A stretch of 64,000 bases of DNA from the NCBI RefSeq assembly GCF_029017505.1, contig NZ_JAQGEI010000022.1, positions 1-64,000 on the forward strand, given 5' to 3'. Source of the DNA: Sedimenticola hydrogenitrophicus (GTDB taxonomy: Bacteria; Pseudomonadota; Gammaproteobacteria; Chromatiales; Chromatiaceae). The position numbers were made by a program, and so were the translations under genes. Below are positions 27,037-33,329 of the stretch, one piece after another. How positions within the stretch are numbered: position 1 is the stretch's first letter; each line of letters opens with the position of its first letter. Under the pieces are notes generated by a model that was not told the DNA's origin, ran no database searches, and worked only from the letters and a program-made list of their open reading frames with translations.

Positions 27037-27879
27037 TTAATAAGTGGGCCGATGCCCCCCAATACAGCGGGTAATCTCATCCGCACTGCGCACTACGTCC
27101 AGACCCAACTGGGCAATGCGCTCGTCCGGAATCCTGGCCTTGGGACCTGACAGTGAGATAGCGGCCAGGGCTTTGCCCTGTTCGTCATGAATCGTGGAGG
27201 CTACGCAACGCAATCCAATGGCATGCTCCTCATCATCGATGGCGTAGCCCTGCGCCCGCACCTTGAGCAGATCCGCATGCAACGCTTCGGGCGTGGACAG
27301 GGTATTTTCCGTTACCCGGGGCAGTCCGTGCTGATGCAGTATCTCGGAGACTTCAGAATCGGTCATTGTGGCTAGAAAAGCTTTGCCGACGCCCGAAGCA
27401 TGCAGAGGAGCATGACTCCCCAGCCTTACGACCATACGCATTACTTCCCGGCTTTCCACCTGGGCGATGAAAACAGCCCGGCCACTGTCCACCAGGGCCA
27501 GGTTGACCGTCTCACCGGTCAGCTCCATCAAATCGTGCATTACCGGCCTTGCTTGAGCGAGATATTCGCGGTGATGCAAGAACGCATTGCCAATCGAAAA
27601 TGCCCCAACGCCGATATACCACTTTCCCAAAACAGGGTCACTGCGGACAAATAGATGCTGCTGAAAGGTCATCAGCAAACGGTGTGTCGTTGAAGGGGCC
27701 AGCCCGACCTGTTGTGCCAAATTCGTCAACCCAACACCATCTTCCGATTCAGCCAACCGCTCCAGGAGGGTTAGACCACGGACCAGGGATTGGATTTGCC
27801 CACCGTTTTGGTTTTGGATTGTTTTCCGCCCGGCAGGCCGGCCTCTTTTGCGTACTTCCTGATTTTGCCCTTCAGCCAT
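27037..27879 (-). CDS. IclR-family transcriptional regulator
   Basis: A 280-residue regulator with an N-terminal winged helix (residues about 28-90: GLTLLERLAESEDGVGLTNL, then QVGLAPSTTHRLL) and a C-terminal effector domain (LHASGVGKAFLATM, ..., DDEEHAIGLRCVASTI, AISLSGP). Start at 27879 is chosen for GGAG seven bases ahead; the in-frame start at 27915 lacks one. The basic, Gln/Asn-rich extension before the helix is not conserved. The effector domain looks like AllR/GclR members that sense glyoxylate-related acids. It is divergent from the glycerate 2-kinase gene, with an IclR-like palindrome between them. Confidence 0.92.
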   Translation of the reverse strand: MAEGQNQEVRKRGRPAGRKTIQNQNGGQIQSLVRGLTLLERLAESEDGVGLTNLAQQVGLAPSTTHRLLMTFQQHLFVRSDPVLGKWYIGVGAFSIGNAFLHHREYLAQARPVMHDLMELTGETVNLALVDSGRAVFIAQVESREVMRMVVRLGSHAPLHASGVGKAFLATMTDSEVSEILHQHGLPRVTENTLSTPEALHADLLKVRAQGYAIDDEEHAIGLRCVASTIHDEQGKALAAISLSGPKARIPDERIAQLGLDVVRSADEITRCIGGHRPTY

Positions 27880-28257
27880 GCGTTTACTCCGTGTTGATGT
27901 ACCCTGATATGACACCGGGTAGCAATATAAACATGCTGAAAACTATTTTCATTGGCATGCGTACAATAGTAGAGATGGATAGGCGCCTGCTGCAGAGAGC
28001 GTTACAGGCAATTTTATAGTCACAGTACCACAACGACGAATAAATGGAAGTAATCCATATTTTTCATGCAGTTAAAAGATAATACCCGCTTAATATCGCA
28101 AAGCCAAATAATACCCAGGCGTTTAACTATCTATTTTTCCCTGTAATGGAAAATGATTCCATTATAGTTGACCAAAATCCCGAGGCATGATTTACTTCAA
28201 GATAAAATGGCGTGAGATTCATCCCGCCAAGAATCACTATCTGAGTACCATTCGCCA
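27880..28257. other. divergent promoter region between iclR and glycerate kinase genes
   Basis: A 378-bp A+T-rich control region. It contains the IclR-type palindrome at 28145-28163 and no coding sequence that I could support. No GTATAC-type site is present, suggesting that glycerate kinase is controlled separately by the IclR protein. Confidence 0.55.
28145..28163. promoter_or_regulatory. IclR-type operator palindrome
   Basis: AATGGAA-AATGA-TTCCATT is a perfect 7-bp dyad with a 5-nt centre. Its TGGAA-N5-TTCCA core resembles the TTGGAAA-N2-TTTCCAA sites of the AllR/GclR branch of IclR regulators. It stands 95 bp before the glycerate 2-kinase start in the divergent region shared with the iclR gene. 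Confidence 0.6.
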
Positions 28258-29523
28258 ATGCCAGTAGATCCCAGAAAATTTCTCCAGCAGCTATTCGAAG
28301 CCGCCATCGCATCGGCACAGCCCGCTGTTGCGCTACCACCGACCCTACCCTCCCCACCAGTCGGCCGGACTTTCGTCATCGGTGCCGGCAAGGCCTCAGC
28401 CGCAATGGCCCGTGTGGTTGAGCAGCACTGGCAAGGACCGCTCAGCGGTGTCGTGGTAACACGTTACGGGTATGCCGTACCTTGCGAACAGATCGAGATT
28501 CTTGAAGCCGCCCACCCAGTCCCGGATGCAGCCGGCGCACAGGCCGCCGAAAAGATACTGGATTTTGTACAAGACGCCACCGAGGACGACCTGGTGATCT
28601 GCCTGATTTCCGGTGGTGGATCCTCGCTGCTGCCGATGCCACTGCCCGGGCTTACTCTTGAAGATAAGCAGGAAATCAATCGGGCACTGTTAAAGAGTGG
28701 CGCCAACATTGGCGAAATGAACTGTGTACGCCGCCACCTCTCGGCTATCAAGGGGGGTCGTCTGGCCGCTGCATGTTACCCGGCGCAAGTCGTGAACCTG
28801 CTGATTTCCGATGTCCCGGGAGATGATCCAGGCGACATTGCATCCGGGCCAACGGTGGCTGACCCCACCACATGCGCCGATGCGCTGGACATTATCAAGC
28901 GCTATGCCATCAATGTGCCCCCTAAAGTCATTCAACTACTGGAAAGTGGCGAGGGGGAGTCGGTGAAGCCAGGCGCACCCAACCTTCCCGCCATTGACAC
29001 TCGCATGGTCGCCACACCACAGATGGCGCTGCAGGCTGCAGCCGAGGTCGCGCGGGCCGCTGGTATCACTCCCGTTATACTGGGCGACAGCATCGAAGGT
29101 GAAGCCCGAGATGTAGGCAAAGTGATGGCTGGAATCACGCATGAAATCGCCACCCGGGGTGAACTGATAAAACCTCCCTGCGTACTGCTTTCAGGTGGAG
29201 AGACCACGGTGACGGTGCGCGGCAATGGCCGGGGCGGGCGTAACGTCGAGTTCCTGCTCTCCCTCGGCATTGCACTGAAGGGACTTGCCGGCGTGCATGC
29301 CGTGTCAGGCGACACCGATGGTGTCGATGGGCTGGAAGAGATCGCTGGCGCCTATATCGCCCCCGACACCCTTGAACGGGCCTGGTCAATCGGGTTAAAA
29401 CCACAAGATAGCTTGATGAACAATGACGGGCACAGCTTCTTCGAGGCGATGGGTGATTCGATTGTCACCGGCCCAACCCTGACGAATGTTAATGACTTCC
29501 GCGCGATCCTGATTGAAAAGTGA
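28258..29523 (+). CDS. glycerate 2-kinase (MOFRL family)
   Basis: Phosphorylates D-glycerate to 2-phosphoglycerate (GckA/TtuD/GarK-II type; 421 aa). Seen: VIGAGKASAAMARVVEQHW, EAAHPVPDAAGAQAAEKIL, ISGGGSSLLPMPLPGLTLED, ISDVPGDDPGDIASGPTV, and the MOFRL C-terminal domain with LLSGGETTVTVRGNGRGGRN and the catalytic FLLSLGIAL...SGDTDGVDG. It yields the direct PEP precursor upstream of PEP carboxylase. Glyoxylate carboligase and tartronate semialdehyde reductase are not in the window, so how glycerate arises cannot be judged. The 607-residue P-loop gene follows by 27 bp. Confidence 0.94.
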   Translation: MPVDPRKFLQQLFEAAIASAQPAVALPPTLPSPPVGRTFVIGAGKASAAMARVVEQHWQGPLSGVVVTRYGYAVPCEQIEILEAAHPVPDAAGAQAAEKILDFVQDATEDDLVICLISGGGSSLLPMPLPGLTLEDKQEINRALLKSGANIGEMNCVRRHLSAIKGGRLAAACYPAQVVNLLISDVPGDDPGDIASGPTVADPTTCADALDIIKRYAINVPPKVIQLLESGEGESVKPGAPNLPAIDTRMVATPQMALQAAAEVARAAGITPVILGDSIEGEARDVGKVMAGITHEIATRGELIKPPCVLLSGGETTVTVRGNGRGGRNVEFLLSLGIALKGLAGVHAVSGDTDGVDGLEEIAGAYIAPDTLERAWSIGLKPQDSLMNNDGHSFFEAMGDSIVTGPTLTNVNDFRAILIEK

Positions 29524-29550
29524 AAACAGGCTACATATCGCAGCCACAGA

Positions 29551-31374
29551 GTGATGGAGCACGTTGAATACATGTCAACATTAGCAAGCCAAGCGACGGG
29601 TGACAGCATCACGGACAGCCGCATCGAATATGACGCATGGAATCCCGGCATAAGCTCTCAATTACCCCGCGAGGTGCTGGTATTTTCAACCATTCTGCGG
29701 CCGGAAAACGTATTCCAGACTTTTTCAGAGATCGAGGAACTGAGTCACTTCACCGGCCTGTTGATGGAGGAGATAGCCACCCTACGCCCAGAGCGGCTGG
29801 TGGTTCATGAGTTACTGATTCGCCTCTCCGCAAATTACCAGATTTCTGATGGGGAACAGTATGAGGACCTCGGTGTAAATTTCCGCAGAATGGCGCAAAC
29901 GCTGCTGGATAAATACCTGCAACCCAAGATGCAGGATGCCGTTGACTGCTATGACGCTCTGCAACAGCGTGTGTACGAAAAGGTCGATCAAGAGCTGGAG
30001 GCCACACTTTTCAAGAAACCGGTTGCTGTTATTGAAGAAAAAGGGTGGTGGAAGCGACTTACCAGGCGCCGGGAGAAAAAATCCTCCATCAAGGCCCCTG
30101 AAATTCTGGAAGCAGAGACCCTGGAGCAGTGGCGACAGCGCGCATCCCAGGCCACCGATGACAACGCCCTGGAGCGCGCTATCTATCACCGCCTGCACCA
30201 TGTATGTGGCGCCATCTTGTGCAAACATGGTCGGGTTCGCGGTGAAAAGGAGCTGCTCGCCAGGTTGGTCACCCAACAGGTATGTAATAGCCATGGAAGC
30301 AACCTGATTGGCTCTTTAATCTCCCCGTTCATCGATGCCGGCGCACTCGCAGAGGGCTACTCCCGGCTTCCGACCCAACCGCAGCCGGTGGTGATGAATA
30401 TCAAGGGCGCTGCGGCTTCGGGCAAAAGCACACTGCGGCCGCTACAACAACAGCTGACACATAGTCTTGGACTAAGCTGGGGGGATTTCGCCCTTATCAG
30501 CCCAGATATTTGGCGTAAATTCTTACTCGACTATGAATCACTGGATGAGTTCTACAAATATGCAGCCACCTGCACCGGTCATGAGTTGCAGATTGTCGAT
30601 CAGAAACTCGACGCCTACATCAGTGAAAAAGCAAAGCGCCATGCGGTACCGCATCTGTTGATTGACCGGTTCCGGTTCGACAGTTTTGCCAAAGAATCCC
30701 GTGAAGCGGGGAGTAACCTGCTGACCCGGTTTGGCGCAAAAATTTACATGTTTTACATGATCACCCCACCCCACGCCACCGTTGAACGCGCCTGGTCACG
30801 GGGCATCAAGGTAGGCCGCTATAAAGCGGTCGATGATCTTCTTTATCACAATATAGAGGCATTCACCGGGATGCCAGAGCTATTCTTCACCTGGGCGCTT
30901 GACCAAGTCAAAGACGTACATTACGAGTTCCTCGATAACAGCGTAAAGCTGGGTGAGCGTCCCCGAACAGTAGCGTTTGGCATGAATGGATCATTAAATA
31001 TCCTCGACATTAACTGCCTGATGGATATTGATCGGTATCGAAAAATCAATATAAACGCCACCTCGGCCGATACTGTTTATCCACCAGCCAGCGCCATGGC
31101 ACCCGAGGAAAACACTGACTTTATCAGAGATTGCATCAAGCGTTTAAGCGAGATTAACCTGGTTGATGCTGGTAGTGGAGAGATCATTGCACAGATTGAG
31201 CAGAGTCAATTGGTCGGATTAAACCCCAAGGCACTAGAAGGTGCGATTCCCGACCGCGATACCAGAACGGCACTACTGCAACTTTTCCCCTCATCACAGA
31301 ATGCACAAACCATCAGCGCGCCTGCAACGGTCGATGTGGCGTTACAGCATACCCTTGGAGAATGGGGCCGTTAG
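29551..31374 (+). CDS. large protein with a zeta-toxin-like P-loop kinase domain, unknown role
   Basis: A 607-residue protein I cannot assign to a named family. Residues 1-270 are helical and acidic/basic mixed without recognisable motifs. At 286-294 a Walker A (GAAASGKST) begins a kinase-like domain: ALISPDIWRKFLLDY, the long helix QIVDQKLDAYISEKA, HLLIDRFRFDSF, a lid-like ERAWSRGIKVGRYK and DDLLYHNIEAFTG. The order P-loop, helix, basic lid recalls zeta-toxin / polynucleotide kinase-like enzymes. No signal peptide or TM segment. GTG at 29551, ATG at 29554 and ATG at 29572 are possible starts. It follows glycerate kinase closely in the same direction, so it may be under IclR control. No antitoxin gene is next to it. 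Confidence 0.85.
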   Translation: MMEHVEYMSTLASQATGDSITDSRIEYDAWNPGISSQLPREVLVFSTILRPENVFQTFSEIEELSHFTGLLMEEIATLRPERLVVHELLIRLSANYQISDGEQYEDLGVNFRRMAQTLLDKYLQPKMQDAVDCYDALQQRVYEKVDQELEATLFKKPVAVIEEKGWWKRLTRRREKKSSIKAPEILEAETLEQWRQRASQATDDNALERAIYHRLHHVCGAILCKHGRVRGEKELLARLVTQQVCNSHGSNLIGSLISPFIDAGALAEGYSRLPTQPQPVVMNIKGAAASGKSTLRPLQQQLTHSLGLSWGDFALISPDIWRKFLLDYESLDEFYKYAATCTGHELQIVDQKLDAYISEKAKRHAVPHLLIDRFRFDSFAKESREAGSNLLTRFGAKIYMFYMITPPHATVERAWSRGIKVGRYKAVDDLLYHNIEAFTGMPELFFTWALDQVKDVHYEFLDNSVKLGERPRTVAFGMNGSLNILDINCLMDIDRYRKININATSADTVYPPASAMAPEENTDFIRDCIKRLSEINLVDAGSGEIIAQIEQSQLVGLNPKALEGAIPDRDTRTALLQLFPSSQNAQTISAPATVDVALQHTLGEWGR

Positions 31375-31474
31375 CACCTTTCCATTACCGCCCGAACGCA
31401 GATCAGAGCATGAAACCCCAAACTCCAGTCTGTTTGATGGCTGGGTAATCAGGGACCGCTATAGCAGGAACCGT

Positions 31475-32455
31475 TCAGGCCATCGACTGGTAATAGATAT
31501 TCTGCGGATGCCTGGCCTCGGCAAAGAAGTACCAGCGCTCGGCAATCAGTCCTAGATACTGCAGGGCAAAGGCAGCAATCGGCAGCGAGGGGGATTGCAG
31601 TCCGTATCCGGCGGCGATCAGCGCCACCGGAATCGGGAACACCGCCAGCAGGAAAAACCAGCGGATCAGCCGCAGCGCCCCAGGGGTGCGGCCGTGAAAA
31701 AACTCCCGGGTATTGAAGGCGCCACCCATGAAGCCCTGGCTCAGCTGCTTCATTTGGGGATGGCGCACGCCGATGGCCGTGCGCAGACCGTACTTGTCGC
31801 GCAGGGCGCGGTTTCTGACCAGCGAGGCGCCCCGCGAACCGGCACCCAGCAGGGTGAACACCACCGCCCAGGTGCCGAACAGCGATACCAGGTCGACACC
31901 GATATAGGCGGAGAAGGCGGCGGCGAACATAAAGCCGGAGGCGAGCCCCAGCAGCGTATAGTTGAGGACCGTCAGCGGGGTGTACCACTCCTGGAGGAAT
32001 TTCAGGCTGGCGTAGATCATGGCGGTGCAGACGAACAGGGCGAAGGCGGCAATACTGGCCAACAGACCGATGATCAGAGACAGATCCACCGGCAGGGTCC
32101 CCGCCACCAGGAACAGCGGAGCGGTCCAGCCGAGGTAGTGCACGACGCCATAGAGGAACACCAGCAGCATGAACAGCGGCAGCACGATCACCTCGCGCGA
32201 CAGCCAGGAGGTACGCCACTGGGTAACCGCGCGCCAGGCACGCTCCGGCCGTCCCAGGTGGAACACCGAGGCGACCAGGCCGAGCAGCAGGAACAGTAAC
32301 GACAGGAGACTGCCCACGGCGTAGAAGCCCTGGCTCGCCTGGACCGGTATCAGGTTGCCCAGGGCGTACACCTGGCCGGTAAACAGCGCCAGGAACAGTC
32401 CCTGACCGATACCGATCAGGGTGGTGAGAAAAATTACCGAAAATGCCGGGTGCAT
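31475..32455 (-). CDS. soeC: sulfite dehydrogenase membrane anchor SoeC (DmsC/NrfD type)
   Basis: Integral membrane subunit (326 aa, about eight helices) that links the SoeAB module to the quinone pool. Typical DmsC-family features are the first helix with LIGIGQGLFLALF, the glycine-rich HLGRPERAWRA after the third, and WYTPLTVLNYTLLGLASGFMFA midway. The chain ends RHPQNIYYQSMA. It is the third gene of a minus-strand soeABC operon; a 147-bp spacer with a long palindrome (32503-32586) separates it from soeB. A generic DMSO-reductase anchor is possible, but order and lengths match SoeABC of Allochromatium. Confidence 0.88.
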   Translation of the reverse strand: MHPAFSVIFLTTLIGIGQGLFLALFTGQVYALGNLIPVQASQGFYAVGSLLSLLFLLLGLVASVFHLGRPERAWRAVTQWRTSWLSREVIVLPLFMLLVFLYGVVHYLGWTAPLFLVAGTLPVDLSLIIGLLASIAAFALFVCTAMIYASLKFLQEWYTPLTVLNYTLLGLASGFMFAAAFSAYIGVDLVSLFGTWAVVFTLLGAGSRGASLVRNRALRDKYGLRTAIGVRHPQMKQLSQGFMGGAFNTREFFHGRTPGALRLIRWFFLLAVFPIPVALIAAGYGLQSPSLPIAAFALQYLGLIAERWYFFAEARHPQNIYYQSMA

Positions 32456-32502
32456 CGTTTTATCCTATTTCCTAAATTGCACTTCAATCGACCCGCAATC
32501 CA

Positions 32503-32586
32503 TAGGTTGGGGTGAGCCTGCGAACCCCAACATGGCGTTGAGCGGAGCCGTTGTCCGTTGGGGTTCGCTCCACTCACCCCAACCTA
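32503..32586. repeat. long imperfect palindrome between soeB and soeC
   Basis: Left arm 32503-32531 and right arm 32557-32586 are inverted copies of about 30 bases with few mismatches (outer TAGGTTGGGGTGAG / CTCACCCCAACCTA, inner GCGAACCCCAAC / GTTGGGGTTCGC). It looks like a dispersed GTTGGGGTGAG-type intergenic repeat. Folding in mRNA could alter the soeB:soeC ratio. Confidence 0.8.
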
Positions 32587-32603
32587 CGCATGACACAGCA
32601 ACC

Positions 32604-33329
32604 CTACCAGGCCACATCGTCCAGGGTGTCGCCCTGCTCGATCGGCATCTCCACCTCTTCCTTGCGTAGCGGGTTGTCCGCGCGGATCAGCTCATCCTCG
32701 TGGATCTGCATCAGGCTGCGGCGCCGCGGCAGGTAATGGTTGGCCGGTTGGGTGCCCCACTCCGGCTGCAGCTGGTAACCACCCTGTTCGCGGATCGCCA
32801 CCGAGGCGGCGGAGTCGGGATCGTGGATATCGCCGAAGATCCGCGCCGAGGTGGGACAGGCCAGCACACAGGCCGGTTTTCGTTCCGACTCCGGCAGGCT
32901 CTGGTCGGTGACCCGGTCCACGCACAGGGTGCACTTTTTCATCACCTTGTTCTGGGCATCGATCTCCCGGGCACCGTAGGGGCAGGCCCAGGCGCAGTAT
33001 TTGCAGCCGATGCACTTGTCGTAATCCACCAGCACGATGCCATTGTCCGCGCGCTTGTAGCTGGCCCCGGTGGGGCAGACCGGCACGCAGGGCGGGTCCT
33101 CGCAGTGCAGGCAGGATTTGGGGAAATGGATGGTCTCGGTATGCGGGAAACAGCCCACCTCGTAGGTCTGCACCCGGTTGAAGAAGACCCCGCTCGGATC
33201 CGCGCCGTAGGGATTTTCATCCGGCAACGGCCCGGCCCAGCCGGAGCTGTTCCACTCCTTGCAGCTGGTGACGCAGGCGTGGCAGCCGACGCAGACATTG
33301 AGATCGATGACCAGTGCCAGCTGGCTCAT
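32604..33329 (-). CDS. soeB: sulfite dehydrogenase iron-sulfur subunit SoeB
   Basis: A 241-residue electron-transfer subunit with four 4Fe-4S motifs of the DmsB/PhsB type: CVGCHACVTSCKEWN, CLHCEDPPCVPVCPTGA, CIGCKYCAWACPYGARE, and the CTLCVDR...CVLACPTSARIF set. No signal peptide, consistent with the cytoplasmic location of the complex. The soeA stop and soeB start overlap by four bases (ATGA). It accepts electrons from SoeA and hands them to SoeC and quinone. Confidence 0.92.
   Translation of the reverse strand: MSQLALVIDLNVCVGCHACVTSCKEWNSSGWAGPLPDENPYGADPSGVFFNRVQTYEVGCFPHTETIHFPKSCLHCEDPPCVPVCPTGASYKRADNGIVLVDYDKCIGCKYCAWACPYGAREIDAQNKVMKKCTLCVDRVTDQSLPESERKPACVLACPTSARIFGDIHDPDSAASVAIREQGGYQLQPEWGTQPANHYLPRRRSLMQIHEDELIRADNPLRKEEVEMPIEQGDTLDDVAW

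Noticed and set aside
29551-31374. Toxin-antitoxin system based on the zeta-toxin-like domain
   Set aside because: No small antitoxin ORF lies up- or downstream; the gene follows glycerate kinase by 27 bp and the protein is far larger than zeta toxins.
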